Shown here: positions 36,852 to 49,303 of the stretch, one piece after another
How the letters are laid out: each line of letters begins with the position of its first letter
Position numbering within the stretch: the stretch's first letter is position 1
Assembly: GCF_018860915.1 (NCBI RefSeq)
Contig: NZ_JAHKQD010000049.1
Location: 54,271-118,270, forward strand
Direction of reading: 5' to 3'
DNA from: Colwellia sp. C2M11
GTDB taxonomy: Bacteria; Pseudomonadota; Gammaproteobacteria; Enterobacterales; Alteromonadaceae
DNA: 64,000 nucleotides
Translations under genes and position numbers: made by a program
The notes under the pieces: model-generated
What the model was told of the DNA's origin: nothing
The model's input: only the letters and a program-made list of their open reading frames with translations
Database searches by the model: none

Positions 36852-36958
36852 TAAATAACGATTTAACGCCACCCTAAATAGTTGTTTACCATTAACCTAA
36901 ATAACTATTTATCGTCAATCCGAACAACGACTTATTGTCATCCTGAACTTGATTCAGG
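36852..36958. repeat. Degenerate tandem repeat of about 23 bp with palindromic end
   Basis: Consecutive units at 36852-36874, 36875-36897, 36898-36921 and 36922-36943 share the pattern TAAATAAC-ATTTA-CG-CA-CC. The last unit runs into TGAACTTGATTCAGG (part of GTCATCCTGAACTTGATTCAGG), a palindrome-containing phrase common in marine gammaproteobacterial intergenic repeats. It lies in the transcribed 3' region of serS. Confidence 0.65.
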
Positions 36959-37067
36959 CTCTCTTTCTTTACAAAATTAGCTGTACGAGATTCCGTATTA
37001 AGTCACCTACGGAATAACGACGTAAAGTAATAACGACAATAATGACTAACGGTAATTTACGAACTAA

Positions 37068-38354
<1,287 letters not shown>

Positions 38355-38407
38355 TCACGTTATTTCTGGTTTAAAATTAAGATTAAAATTAATCTACAAA
38401 AGTTATA

Positions 38408-38821
38408 TTATTTGGCTATTGCTGAGACTAAATAAAGTCCTAAACCAGCAGCAGCAATACAAAGCGACACATTCAATATAATATTAATGCCGGCTTTTAG
38501 TAAGTCTCCTTGTTGAATTAATAACAAGGAGTCTAATGAAAATGTTGAAAAGGTGGTAAAAGCACCTAAAAATCCAATACCTATTAAAGTTCTGTGAACA
38601 TTAATATCTAAAATTTCATGTTCTATTAATTGGTATAACAAACCCATAATAAATGAGCCGGTGATATTAACCATCAATGTTGCAAAAGGAAACCCCTTTC
38701 CTAGCCAATTTAACACTAATTGCGAAATATAAAAACGCAAACTAGCACCACAAGCACCACCTAAAGCAACAAAAGCATATAAAGTTAGGTTACTAATCGC
38801 ATTATTCATAGCGTTGCTCAC
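38408..38821 (-). CDS. crcB: Fluoride channel CrcB (Fluc)
   Basis: A 137-residue protein with four helices and the Fluc signature: [37 protein letters not shown] and [19 protein letters not shown] (the FTTFSTF phenylalanine/threonine track). It exports fluoride as a dual-topology dimer. Its start overlaps the 3' end of rarA by 20 bp (or 8 bp if the second ATG at 38809 is used), so the two are translated from one mRNA. Confidence 0.92.
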   Translation of the reverse strand: MSNAMNNAISNLTLYAFVALGGACGASLRFYISQLVLNWLGKGFPFATLMVNITGSFIMGLLYQLIEHEILDINVHRTLIGIGFLGAFTTFSTFSLDSLLLIQQGDLLKAGINIILNVSLCIAAAGLGLYLVSAIAK

Positions 38822-40259
38822 TACTGTTTTGATTTAGCTGATTTAAATAATCGAGCTTTTCTTTTAATTGTTTTTCTAAACCACGATCGCTAGGTTGATA
38901 AAGATCGGTATTATAGCCACTGGCTTGTTCATTCGCCTTCGCTAATGCTTCTGGAAAATAATTTTCACCTGCGGCAAAAGCATTAATTTCATTATGAGCA
39001 TAACGATAATCAACGCCATGGCCTAAATTTTTAGTAATTTCACTGGTTGAATTTTTTAAGTGATCGGGAACATCTAAACTTGAGGTTTGCTCCGCTAACA
39101 CTTTAGCTTGATTAAAAGCCATATAAACGGCATTACTTTTTGGCGCTAATGCCATGTATACCGCAGCTTGAGCAATAGCTCGTTCACCTTCACTTGGTCC
39201 TACTCGATGAAACGTGTCCCAGGCATTAATCGCTAATTGCATCGCACGTGGATCGGCATTACCTATATCTTCACTCGCTATCGCAAGTAAGCGTCTTGCT
39301 ACATAAAGTGCATCACCACCGCCGGTTAAAATTCTAGCATACCAATAAAGTGCAGCATTAGGATCTGAGCCTCTAACGGATTTGTGAAAGGCACTAATTA
39401 AATCATAAAAGGCATCACCACCTTTATCATAAAGCGCTATTTTACTGCCTGCTACTTGTGCTATTAGTTCAACAGATATTGTTATCTGGTGCTCTTTTCC
39501 CGATAAAAAAGCGGTTTGGCTATCAAGACAGTTTTCTAACAAGTTAAGTAGTCTTCTAGCATCGCCATCGCTGCGGTTTAATAAACTCTGTTTAGCATCT
39601 TGGTCGATAATGATACTAACGCCCTGCTCCTGCGATACCAAGCTAATTGCTCTGGTTAGTACTTGAGATAACTCATCCGCATTAAGTTTTTTTAACGTAT
39701 AAACACGCGCACGAGATAAAATAGCCTGATTTAATTCAAACGCTGGATTTTCAGTAGTCGCACCAATAAAAATAATGGTGCCATCTTCAATAAAGGGCAA
39801 AAAAGCATCTTGTTGAGATTTATTAAAACGGTGTACTTCATCAACAAAGAGTACTGTTTTACTTTCTGGTGTTGAATTATTAGCTCTAATTTTGGCTTGT
39901 TCGATAGCAAGACGAATATCTTTAATACCTGACGTTACTGCAGATAATCGAACTACTTTAGCATTAGCATGGGTTGCTATAATTTCTGCTAGGGTCGTTT
40001 TGCCACTGCCAGGTGGGCCCCAGAAAATAAGCGAATGACAATGGCCTTGTATAATGGCTTGTTTTAAAGGGGATTCTTCCCCAAGAATATGCTGTTGCCC
40101 AACATAGTCCTCTAAGCTTTTAGGACGCATTTTTGCTGCCAGTGGCGCGTTAGAAGAAAACGCTGAACTTAAGACAGTATCTTGCACTGGCTCGTTATCA
40201 AAAGTTTCTAACGCTAAGCCAAATAAATTAGTTTGTTGATTGTCTTCCACAATAGTCAC
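38802..40259 (-). CDS. rarA: Replication-associated recombination protein RarA (MgsA)
   Basis: A 485-residue AAA+ clamp-loader-like ATPase. Conserved start of the domain [17 protein letters not shown], Walker A GPPGSGKT (81-88), Walker [21 protein letters not shown], sensor [21 protein letters not shown], and the C-terminal tetramerisation domain ([30 protein letters not shown] type). It acts at stalled forks with SSB. The first 40 residues form a variable extension. It starts at GTG 40259 with AGGAATGT upstream, 16 bp after lolA. Confidence 0.93.
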   Translation of the reverse strand: MTIVEDNQQTNLFGLALETFDNEPVQDTVLSSAFSSNAPLAAKMRPKSLEDYVGQQHILGEESPLKQAIIQGHCHSLIFWGPPGSGKTTLAEIIATHANAKVVRLSAVTSGIKDIRLAIEQAKIRANNSTPESKTVLFVDEVHRFNKSQQDAFLPFIEDGTIIFIGATTENPAFELNQAILSRARVYTLKKLNADELSQVLTRAISLVSQEQGVSIIIDQDAKQSLLNRSDGDARRLLNLLENCLDSQTAFLSGKEHQITISVELIAQVAGSKIALYDKGGDAFYDLISAFHKSVRGSDPNAALYWYARILTGGGDALYVARRLLAIASEDIGNADPRAMQLAINAWDTFHRVGPSEGERAIAQAAVYMALAPKSNAVYMAFNQAKVLAEQTSSLDVPDHLKNSTSEITKNLGHGVDYRYAHNEINAFAAGENYFPEALAKANEQASGYNTDLYQPSDRGLEKQLKEKLDYLNQLNQNSSEQRYE

Positions 40260-40275
40260 ACATTCCTGTTATAAG

Positions 40276-41016
40276 CTAATTGGCGCGTTGATCATCTATT
40301 TGCACACCTTCTGGCACGACAAAGTTAAATAAATTTGCCTCAGGAAGCGTATGATCGTCAAAATCACTTAGCTTAATATGACTTAATTGACCGGTAGCAT
40401 CTAAAAAGGAAAACTGTTTCAATTTCCCCCCAGCTTTGTCTGTATCAAAAAGCAAAGTTAAACTTTTAATTTGGCTGTTTACATCCTTTGCTGTGATAAC
40501 AAAACTGTTATCTTCCTCATTAGTAACACTATACTCTTGCCACATTGCCTCATCTTGGCTGGTTAACAATAAAATAGGCGTTTGTGCAATCGCAGCTGAT
40601 AAAGAATACACACTCACTTGCTCGATCCATGGGTTATAAAACCAAACATTCTCACCATCAGACACAATCAAAAGCTCGTCTGGCTCTGCCGTATGCCAAT
40701 TAGCTAAATTTGGTTTGCTAATGGCTAACTTTCCTGAGCTTTGTTCAAGTATATCGCCTGATTCGCTCTGTACTTGTTGATCAAACTTAGCGCTAAAATG
40801 ATGTAAATTAGCAAGTTTAGCCATTAGTTCGATTTTAGCGGCTGATGTTTGTGTAGTGATCACGGATTCATTCGCCATAGTTTGTGCTTTTACTGCCACG
40901 TCATTATTTACGGGTATAGTGGTATTGAGTTCAAGTTGATTTGCTTGCACTACGTTATTTATAGCAACATTTAATGTTAGCGCTAGGGTAATAATATTCA
41001 CATAATTCATATTCAT
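40276..41016 (-). CDS. lolA: Outer-membrane lipoprotein carrier LolA
   Basis: A 246-residue periplasmic chaperone that moves lipoproteins from LolCDE to the outer membrane. A signal peptide ends near VVQA. The LolA fold starts at LMAKLANLHHFSAKFDQQVQSESGDILEQSSGKLAISKPNLANWHTAEPDELLIVSDGE and includes VWFYNPWIEQVSVY. About 40 residues of low-conservation sequence lie between signal peptide and fold, so it is longer than E. coli LolA (about 203). It follows ftsK by 11 bp, the usual ftsK-lolA-rarA order. Confidence 0.9.
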   Translation of the reverse strand: MNMNYVNIITLALTLNVAINNVVQANQLELNTTIPVNNDVAVKAQTMANESVITTQTSAAKIELMAKLANLHHFSAKFDQQVQSESGDILEQSSGKLAISKPNLANWHTAEPDELLIVSDGENVWFYNPWIEQVSVYSLSAAIAQTPILLLTSQDEAMWQEYSVTNEEDNSFVITAKDVNSQIKSLTLLFDTDKAGGKLKQFSFLDATGQLSHIKLSDFDDHTLPEANLFNFVVPEGVQIDDQRAN

Positions 41017-41027
41017 TTTAATCCGAA

Positions 41028-43577
41028 TTAATCTCTAATTGGTGGTGGGGCGAGTACTTCGCGAGCACCGTTATTGCCAGCAGTAGATACGATGCCTTGA
41101 ATTTCCATTTGTTCAACAATTCTTGCTGAACGGTTATAACCAATTCTGAATTGTCTTTGGACACTCGAGATAGATACACGGCGCTTTTCAGTAACAAAAT
41201 TAACAGCTTCATCATAAAGTGTATCTAATTCTTCATCTTCGCTGCCTTCAGGCTGCTCACCAGGTAGTAACATATCAGGATCACTACCACCTGCTAAAAT
41301 TTCTTCAATATAATTTGGCTCACCGCGTAACTTCCAATCTTTAACGACAGCATGTACTTCATGATCATCAATAAAGGCACCATGAACACGGGTAGGAACG
41401 CCTGTGCCAGGCGGTAAATAAAGCATATCGCCCATACCAAGCAACTGCTCTGCCCCTTGTTGGTCTAAAATTGTTCGAGAGTTTAAACCTGATGATACTT
41501 GGAACGCCATACGTGTCGGAATATTTGCTTTAATTAACCCGGTAATGACATCTACAGAAGGACGTTGCGTTGCAAGTATTAAATGAATGCCTGCAGCACG
41601 GGCTTTTTGTGCAATTCGTGCGATTAATTCTTCTACTTTTTTACCAACAATCATCATCATGTCAGCAAACTCATCAACAATAACAACAATACTCGGTAAT
41701 TTTTCTAATTGTGGTGGTGTTTGATCTAAACCATCGCTAGGTTGCCATAACGGATCAATAATAGGCTCACCTTCTTTCATCGCCCCTAAAACTTTCTTGT
41801 TATAGCCTTTTAAATTACGAACTCCCAAAGCTGACATAAGCTTATAACGACGTTCCATTTCAGCAACACACCAACGAAGAGCATTAGCGGCATCTTTCAT
41901 GTCTGTAACCACTTCAGCTAACAGATGTGGAATACCTTCATAAACGCTTAATTCAAGCATTTTAGGGTCAATCATAATTAAGCGTACATCTTCAGGAGTC
42001 GATTTATACAATAAACTTACAATCATGGTATTAACACCAACAGACTTACCAGAGCCTGTAGTACCTGCCACGAGTAAATGAGGCATTTTTGCTAAATCAA
42101 CAACAACCGGCTCGCCCGCAATATCCTTACCTAATACCATAGTTAATGATGAACTTGACTCTTCAAATTCTTTACAAGAAATAACTTCACTTAACCGAAC
42201 AATTTCTCTGTGCTTATTAGGTAACTCTAAACCGATCACAGACTTACCTGGAATCACCTCAACTACACGGACACTTATAGCAGATAAGGCTCGCGCTAAA
42301 TCTTTTGATAATGAACTAATTTTACTCACCTTCATACCTGGTGCTAAATCTAATTCAAAACGGGTGATAACAGGCCCAGGATACACAGCAACAACTTGTG
42401 CCACTACTTTAAAGTCAAGTAACTTAGCTTCAACTAAACGACTAACCTGCTCTAGTTCTTCTTGATTAATTGGGTTTTTCGCTTTGTCTGCCCTATCTAA
42501 TAAATCAATTGACGGCATACCCTCAAATTTATCTTCAACACTGGGTACCAAATTAACTTGGCTGGTATCAGAACTAGCTGACAGTTTACCACGTGGCTGC
42601 AAATCGTCGGCAACATCAATTTTTTCAACTGTGCTAAAAGCAGCTGTAATTTCAGAATCATCAACATGCTCTTGAACATTGATACTAAAAGGACCATCCA
42701 TTAAGTCGTCAATATCAACAAATGGCTCTTGAGTTTCAGGTTTTTCTGACACTTCAGGGGGTGAGTTCTTATTAAAAAACGGTATTGATATTTTTTTCTT
42801 AGCAGGTTCTTCAACTACCGGTTCATCATTGTTGAGCTCTTCTGCTATTGAATTTTTTTCTAACTCATTGTCAATTTTTTCATCTGTATTGGCATCACCC
42901 GTACCAAACTGAGTTTTTATCAACTGTGGAAGGTTCTTTAACAACATAAAGAAAGAAATACAGTAACGACCTACATCATCAATAAAGTTCAACCACGAAA
43001 AACCAGTTAATAATACAAAGCCTGAACAAGTAAACATTAAGAAAATTAATGTACTACCAACAAATGAAAAGTAAGGACGGAAGGTGTCACTTAATACATT
43101 ACCTAAAATTCCACCGGCCGAAAAATAGTATATATCGTTAAAATTCATACTTGCTAATGAAGTTATCCCCATATAAAAAAGGATAAAACCGATCAGTTTC
43201 AAGCCAATAGTCAAATAATCTAATTGCATTAATTGATGAAATTTTTGGAATAATAGCCAGCCAATAAGTGCAACAACAAAAGGTAAGGTATAAGCAATAT
43301 AGCCGAAAAGGTTTAATAATAAATCAGAAAGATAAGCGCCTACAGCACCACCAAGGTTTCTAATTTGGGTTTGATAACCAGTTTGTGCCCAGCCGGGATC
43401 AGCTGGATCAAAGCTAAATAATGCCAACATTAAAAACATAGCCAAGACACTAAAAAACAGTAAGCCTGTTTCTAATAAGCGTTGTACACCGCTTAATTGT
43501 GTAGTTAGCTCGTCAGTCGGCGTATTAACAGATTTTTGACTGGTTTCGTCAGTATTTTTTACGAGTTCTGAAGACAA
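41028..43577 (-). CDS. ftsK: DNA translocase FtsK
   Basis: An 849-residue septal DNA pump. Four to five N-terminal helices (about 34-195) anchor it at the divisome. A short acidic/Pro linker (about 220-370, much shorter than in E. coli) follows, then the alpha/beta motor with Walker A GTTGSGKS (505-512), Walker [14 protein letters not shown], and [22 protein letters not shown]. The C-terminal gamma winged helix ([24 protein letters not shown]) reads KOPS and activates XerCD. The start is TTG 43577. Head of the ftsK-lolA-rarA-crcB run. Confidence 0.95.
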   Translation of the reverse strand: MSSELVKNTDETSQKSVNTPTDELTTQLSGVQRLLETGLLFFSVLAMFLMLALFSFDPADPGWAQTGYQTQIRNLGGAVGAYLSDLLLNLFGYIAYTLPFVVALIGWLLFQKFHQLMQLDYLTIGLKLIGFILFYMGITSLASMNFNDIYYFSAGGILGNVLSDTFRPYFSFVGSTLIFLMFTCSGFVLLTGFSWLNFIDDVGRYCISFFMLLKNLPQLIKTQFGTGDANTDEKIDNELEKNSIAEELNNDEPVVEEPAKKKISIPFFNKNSPPEVSEKPETQEPFVDIDDLMDGPFSINVQEHVDDSEITAAFSTVEKIDVADDLQPRGKLSASSDTSQVNLVPSVEDKFEGMPSIDLLDRADKAKNPINQEELEQVSRLVEAKLLDFKVVAQVVAVYPGPVITRFELDLAPGMKVSKISSLSKDLARALSAISVRVVEVIPGKSVIGLELPNKHREIVRLSEVISCKEFEESSSSLTMVLGKDIAGEPVVVDLAKMPHLLVAGTTGSGKSVGVNTMIVSLLYKSTPEDVRLIMIDPKMLELSVYEGIPHLLAEVVTDMKDAANALRWCVAEMERRYKLMSALGVRNLKGYNKKVLGAMKEGEPIIDPLWQPSDGLDQTPPQLEKLPSIVVIVDEFADMMMIVGKKVEELIARIAQKARAAGIHLILATQRPSVDVITGLIKANIPTRMAFQVSSGLNSRTILDQQGAEQLLGMGDMLYLPPGTGVPTRVHGAFIDDHEVHAVVKDWKLRGEPNYIEEILAGGSDPDMLLPGEQPEGSEDEELDTLYDEAVNFVTEKRRVSISSVQRQFRIGYNRSARIVEQMEIQGIVSTAGNNGAREVLAPPPIRD

Positions 43578-43682
43578 TTAAAATTCCATGATAAAAGAAG
43601 ATGAGTGTTATATGTAACCATGTTAACCCAAAATAGACTAATAGGCATTTTGAAGAAGCAATGGTACGGTTAAAATAACAAA

Positions 43683-44165
43683 TTATCGCTTAATTGGTAA
43701 GATATTACTGGATTTAATTTCATCCATAACAACATAAGTCCTACTTTCACTTACGCCAGGTAACCTTAAGAGGATATCGCCTAATAATTGCCGATAAGCT
43801 AGCATGTCTTTTACACGGGTTTTTAGAAGAAAATCAAAATTTCCAGAAACTAAATGGCATTCTTGTATAACATCTAAATCATGCACTGCACTAGCAAAAT
43901 CATCAAAAACATCAGGACTAGTTTTAGACAAGGTTATTTCAACGAAGACCAATAAAGCAAGGTTTAACTTTGTTGAATTCAAATTTGCTTGGTAGCCTGT
44001 GATATATTTTTCTTTTTCAAGTCGCCTAACCCTTTCTAAACAAGCTGTTGGACTTAAACCTATACGCTTTGATAATTCTACATTTGATAACCTACCGTCT
44101 TTTTGCAGTTCAACAAGAATATTCTTATCAATACGATCTATCACTTTATTTGTTACTAAAGGCAT
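43683..44165 (-). CDS. lrp: Leucine-responsive regulatory protein Lrp
   Basis: A 160-residue feast/famine regulator, close to E. coli Lrp along its whole length. The helix-turn-helix is LQKDGRLSNVELSKRIGLSPTACLERVRRLEKEKYITGY and the RAM ligand domain is LLVFVEITLSKTSPDVFDDF, IQECHLVSGNFDFLLKTRV and LPGVSESRTYVVMDEIK. It is divergent from ald across a 221-bp gap, suggesting that it controls alanine catabolism directly, as Lrp does for ald or dad genes elsewhere. Confidence 0.93.
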   Translation of the reverse strand: MPLVTNKVIDRIDKNILVELQKDGRLSNVELSKRIGLSPTACLERVRRLEKEKYITGYQANLNSTKLNLALLVFVEITLSKTSPDVFDDFASAVHDLDVIQECHLVSGNFDFLLKTRVKDMLAYRQLLGDILLRLPGVSESRTYVVMDEIKSSNILPIKR

Positions 44166-44386
44166 ACTGGATATATCACTATATTTTTATTTAATTCTAG
44201 GATTATATAATGGAAAACGATAAATTTCGACAGGTTATTCTATTAAAACACTTTTATACTACTCACTCTAACGAGGCAGTTTTCTTTAATAAGCTGCCTG
44301 ATACCCAAGCTAGCTTAGATGTAGTACACAACACTATATTTTGAGGTAGCTTGGGTATCATAATTTAACTTAAGAGAGATAAGATT
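44166..44386. promoter_or_regulatory. lrp-ald divergent control region with long inverted repeats
   Basis: A perfect 14-bp inverted repeat, TGATACCCAAGCTA (44299-44312) and its complement (44347-44360), flanks 34 bp and ends 26 bp before ald. A second, smaller repeat AGGCAG/CTGCCT (44274-44279, 44294-44299) abuts it, so the two could form alternative structures. Either an Lrp-type operator or an RNA leader is possible. Confidence 0.5.
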
Positions 44387-45505
44387 ATGATTATTGGTGT
44401 ACCTAAAGAAATTAAAAACCACGAGTACCGTATAGGTTTAACACCCGCAGGTGTTAAAGAGTTATCGGTAAATGGTCATCAAGTACTTGTTGAAAATAAT
44501 GGCGGCGCCGCTATTGGTTTTGACAATGCACAATATATAGAAGCTGGTGCAAAAATAATTGATAACGCTACAGAGATATTTGCAACTGCAGATATGATAA
44601 TTAAAGTAAAAGAGCCACAGCCTATTGAATGTAAAATGCTAAGACCTGGCCAAATTTTATTTACCTATTTGCATTTAGCACCAGACCCTAAACAAACTGA
44701 GTTATTAATTGCTTCAGGTGCTACTTGTATTGCTTATGAAACTGTAACGTCTCCTACCGGTGGTTTACCTTTACTAGCACCTATGTCTGAAGTCGCTGGT
44801 CGCATGTCTATCCAAGCAGGTGCACATGCATTAGAGATAGCACAAGGTGGTTTAGGCGCTTTACTTGGTGGTGTGCCTGGCGTGGCACCAGCAAAAGTAC
44901 TCGTTGTTGGTGGTGGTGTTGTTGGTACTCAAGCGGCTCGTATGGCTGTTGGTATGGGTGCAGACGTAACAATATTAGATCGTTCATTAACACGTTTACG
45001 TCAATTAGATACTGAATTTGACGGACGTTTAAAAACAGTTTATTCAACAGCTGATGCAATGGCACAATTAATTGTTGAAGCAGATTTAGTCATTGGTGCC
45101 GTCTTAATACCTGGCGCTGAAGCGCCGAAATTAGTCACTAAAGCACACATTAAAGCAATGAAAAAAGGCGCTGTTGTAGTTGATGTTGCGATTGATCAAG
45201 GCGGTTGTTTTGAAACATCCAAAGCAACAACTCATCAAGACCCAACATACGTGGTTGATGATGTTGTTCATTATTGTGTTGCTAATATGCCTGGTGGCGT
45301 AGCAAGAACATCTACAATGGCACTCACTAATGCAACATTACCTTTTGCTGTTACTATTGCCAATAAAGGTGCTAAACAAGCCTTACTTGAAGATGAGCAT
45401 TTATTAGCAGGGTTAAACGTTGCTGCAGGTAAAATTACTTATAAGCCAGTAGCTGATGTTTTAGGTTATGAGTTTGTCGAAGCAAAGACAGCACTTAACT
45501 TTTAG
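44387..45505 (+). CDS. ald: Alanine dehydrogenase
   Basis: A 372-residue NAD-dependent enzyme converting L-alanine to pyruvate and ammonia. N-terminal [26 protein letters not shown], catalytic His in [11 protein letters not shown], Lys in IKVKEPQ, nucleotide fold [28 protein letters not shown] and C-terminal [19 protein letters not shown] match the family at full length. GAGAGATAAG lies upstream of ATG. Divergent from lrp; followed by a strong terminator. Confidence 0.96.
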   Translation: MIIGVPKEIKNHEYRIGLTPAGVKELSVNGHQVLVENNGGAAIGFDNAQYIEAGAKIIDNATEIFATADMIIKVKEPQPIECKMLRPGQILFTYLHLAPDPKQTELLIASGATCIAYETVTSPTGGLPLLAPMSEVAGRMSIQAGAHALEIAQGGLGALLGGVPGVAPAKVLVVGGGVVGTQAARMAVGMGADVTILDRSLTRLRQLDTEFDGRLKTVYSTADAMAQLIVEADLVIGAVLIPGAEAPKLVTKAHIKAMKKGAVVVDVAIDQGGCFETSKATTHQDPTYVVDDVVHYCVANMPGGVARTSTMALTNATLPFAVTIANKGAKQALLEDEHLLAGLNVAAGKITYKPVADVLGYEFVEAKTALNF

Positions 45506-45526
45506 TATTTAAGTCTTTAAAGGTAA

Positions 45527-46639
<1,113 letters not shown>

Positions 46640-46654
46640 TAACCAAAAAAAGTT

Positions 46655-46693
46655 TAAGCATATAGTTTACTAGCTTGATGAACTATATGCTTA
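46655..46693. terminator. 13-bp hairpin after trxB
   Basis: TAAGCATATAGTT (46655-46667) and its complement (46681-46693) make a perfect stem. It lacks a T-run on the plus strand, while the A-run before it would serve the minus strand, where no gene needs it. Partial termination or mRNA protection is possible. Confidence 0.5.
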
Positions 46694-46737
46694 TAATAAG
46701 CCTTACAATTCTCTTAGCATAAAATTTTTAGGATAAT

Positions 46738-47472
46738 ATGCGCCTATATCAACTCAACGATAATAACGTGGCCTTTCCTCCTGTTAGCTCTGCGCTCACT
46801 GATCCTAATGGTTTATTAGCTTTAGGCGGCGATTTACAACCTAATCGATTAATAAATGCATACAGCCATGGAATATTTCCTTGGTTTAGTGAAGGTGACC
46901 CGCTAATGTGGTGGTCTCCAAATCCTAGAGCCATTATTAAATTTTCTGATTTACATGTGAACCGTACCTTGCGTAAAGCAATAAAAAAATCACCTTATAA
47001 AATCACCCTTAATTCAGCCTTTGAACAAGTTATTAAACAATGTGCTAATGCTCCCTTTCGTAATGATGACACCTGGATTTTGCCTGAAATGGAATCAGCT
47101 TATATCAACTTACATCAACTTGGCTTTGCCCATTCAATCGAAGTTTGGCAAATAAATAATGATGACACATTATCACCAAAAGAAGAGCTTGTCGGTGGCT
47201 TATACGGCATCGCTATTAATGGTTTCTTTTCTGGTGAATCCATGTTTTATAGCAAACCTAATGCCTCTAAATTTGCCTTGGTAGCAATAAGTAAATTATT
47301 AAGTTCGGTTAACGTAGATTTTATTGATTGCCAGTTACTTAACCCTTTTTTAGCCGACATGGGCGCAAGCGAGGTGACTCGAGATGATTTTATTGATTTA
47401 AAAAATAAAGCTATCGATCTAACGATCGATAAAAATTTTTGGCATACTCGTGAACTAAACTTAAGTGAGTAA
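46738..47472 (+). CDS. aat: Leucyl/phenylalanyl-tRNA-protein transferase
   Basis: A 244-residue N-end-rule enzyme that adds Leu or Phe to N-terminal Lys/Arg of substrates for ClpS-ClpAP. Family landmarks: FPPVSSALTDPNGLLALGGDL, AYSHGIFPWFSEGDPLMWWSPNPRAI, and LVGGLYGIAINGFFSGESMFY plus FIDCQLLNPFLADMGA. Full length. It is 23 bp before bpt. Confidence 0.96.
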   Translation: MRLYQLNDNNVAFPPVSSALTDPNGLLALGGDLQPNRLINAYSHGIFPWFSEGDPLMWWSPNPRAIIKFSDLHVNRTLRKAIKKSPYKITLNSAFEQVIKQCANAPFRNDDTWILPEMESAYINLHQLGFAHSIEVWQINNDDTLSPKEELVGGLYGIAINGFFSGESMFYSKPNASKFALVAISKLLSSVNVDFIDCQLLNPFLADMGASEVTRDDFIDLKNKAIDLTIDKNFWHTRELNLSE

Positions 47473-47495
47473 TCGCAGATAAGTAATAACCCTCT

Positions 47496-48212
47496 ATGAA
47501 TGATGATACTTTTAAAGTAGGTATAACAAAAACCTTTCCTTGTAGTTACTTGCCTAACAAAGAAGAGCGTTTATTAATTGCTATTGATGAACGATTACAA
47601 AATAATCGTGGTTACAGCATATTGATGATGGAAGGTTTTCGTCGCAGTGGCGACCAATCTTATCGGCCTCATTGCCCTAGCTGCAATGCTTGTAATTCTG
47701 TGCGGGTTATTGTGAATGAATTTCATCCTTCTAAAAGCCAAAAACGTTCATTAAAACGAAATGCACATTTCAAAATTACGACCTCTGAGCAATTAAAAGA
47801 TGAATATTACCCTTTGTATGAAACTTATATTAATACCTGTCATCAAGACGGCAGCATGTTTCCTGCAAATTATGAGCAATTTCAAACCTTTCTTTCTAGT
47901 AAGTTAACTAAACAATTATTTATTGAGACTTGGTTAGAAGAAAATAACGACAAAAAGTTAGTGTGTCTAGCAGTAACTGATGTATTAACTAATGGTTTGT
48001 CTGCGGTGTATACCTTTTATCACCCTGATTATAGAGCAAATGGTTTAGGTGTTTTTTCTATTCTGACTCAAATAGAGTTTTGTAAAAAATTCAATTTACC
48101 CTTTTTATACTTAGGTTATCAAATAGATGATTGTAAAAAAATGAATTACAAAAATAGATATTTTCCTTATGAAATATTTACCAAGCAACAATGGTTACTT
48201 GTTCAAAAATAA
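47496..48212 (+). CDS. bpt: Aspartate/glutamate leucyltransferase Bpt
   Basis: A 238-residue transferase related to eukaryotic ATE1, which adds Leu to N-terminal Asp or Glu. The N-terminal zinc-like cysteines [13 protein letters not shown] follow [13 protein letters not shown], and the GNAT-like core has [23 protein letters not shown] and [23 protein letters not shown]. With aat it forms a two-enzyme N-degron set. It is followed by a weak terminator before infA. Confidence 0.94.
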   Translation: MNDDTFKVGITKTFPCSYLPNKEERLLIAIDERLQNNRGYSILMMEGFRRSGDQSYRPHCPSCNACNSVRVIVNEFHPSKSQKRSLKRNAHFKITTSEQLKDEYYPLYETYINTCHQDGSMFPANYEQFQTFLSSKLTKQLFIETWLEENNDKKLVCLAVTDVLTNGLSAVYTFYHPDYRANGLGVFSILTQIEFCKKFNLPFLYLGYQIDDCKKMNYKNRYFPYEIFTKQQWLLVQK

Positions 48213-48273
48213 TATAATTTCTCTAATGTTATTTAATATCTCTCATAAATAAACCGCCACAAAGCTTTACATT

Positions 48274-48311
48274 AGCTGCACAATTAGGCATTATTCGCGC
48301 AGCTTTTTTTA
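48274..48311 (+). terminator. Weak terminator between bpt and infA
   Basis: AGCTGC (48274-48279) pairs with GCAGCT (48299-48304), followed by a good T-run. The stem is short. Confidence 0.5.
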
Positions 48312-48377
48312 TCGGCAATAATTTATAACAATTTAATTTGAACTTATTGCTTGTTTGCACAACATATAGAGGTTTAG

Positions 48378-48602
<225 letters not shown>

Positions 48603-48680
48603 TTTATTGCGCTAAAGATAATATAGCACTACCACTAATAATTTTTATAGTTACTTATTATTAGTTAATGTTAAAAATTA

Positions 48681-48715
48681 AAAAACCAGTATTTAATTAA
48701 ATACTGGTTTTTTTT
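48681..48715. terminator. Bidirectional terminator after infA
   Basis: AAAAACCAGTATTTAA (48681-48696) and its exact complement (48697-48712) form a 16-bp palindrome with a T-run on the right and an A-run on the left; it serves infA and the converging DUF3087 gene. Confidence 0.88.
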
Positions 48716-48739
48716 GTTCATAATAAATAAGGACAATGA

Positions 48740-49249
48740 TTAACGATAATCATCTAGTAACTTCTGCTCAAACTGGTCAGCACTTACCGTTAGATTTTTT
48801 TCAGCAATAGTATCTTGTAAGTCACTGAGCCTTTTTTCTACTTCAGAAATAGTTAGGGTATTATCATCGAGTCGATAAACTTGTATTAAACTTTGATAAT
48901 AAAAAACTAAAATAATTAAAGCATTGTGCTCATCATTACTTACACCCACTTTAATTTTTTTCAATTTTCGATAAATTAGATTTTGTAGTTGTTTTATCTG
49001 CCATACATAGTAAATCTCTTTAAATGCATCAGAGCTTTTTAATGTATGCATAATGCCAGCACATGCAAGCAAAGCGAGAATCACGCCAAGTAGATTATAC
49101 CTAAAGTTACTTACCCCTTCTTGGGCAAAACTGGCAATAAGCAGTTGACCAAAAATTAAAGACAAAATTAATAAAGTACCAATAAATCCGGCTATTACTA
49201 TGTTTAAATGTTTTCTGTAACGTTGTTTATCTATATTGATTAACTGCAT
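48740..49249 (-). CDS. DUF3087 membrane protein
   Basis: A 169-residue protein: short cytosolic start (INIDKQRYRKHLNI), two transmembrane helices (IVIAGFIGTLLILSLIFGQLLIA and LLGVILALLACAGIMH), then a soluble helical C-terminus with DAFKEIYYVWQIKQLQNLIYRKL. This matches the DUF3087 family of gammaproteobacteria, whose function is unknown. It lies 54 bp downstream of recD on the same strand. Confidence 0.75.
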   Translation of the reverse strand: MQLINIDKQRYRKHLNIVIAGFIGTLLILSLIFGQLLIASFAQEGVSNFRYNLLGVILALLACAGIMHTLKSSDAFKEIYYVWQIKQLQNLIYRKLKKIKVGVSNDEHNALIILVFYYQSLIQVYRLDDNTLTISEVEKRLSDLQDTIAEKNLTVSADQFEQKLLDDYR

Positions 49250-49303
49250 TAAGAGACGCTTTCCTTAGAAAATAAAAGTATGCTGTGTAGTGTAAATTAT
49301 AAA

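Noticed and set aside
36852..36943. The 23-bp array as a CRISPR
   Set aside because: There is no repeat-spacer alternation; the units are head-to-tail variants of one sequence.
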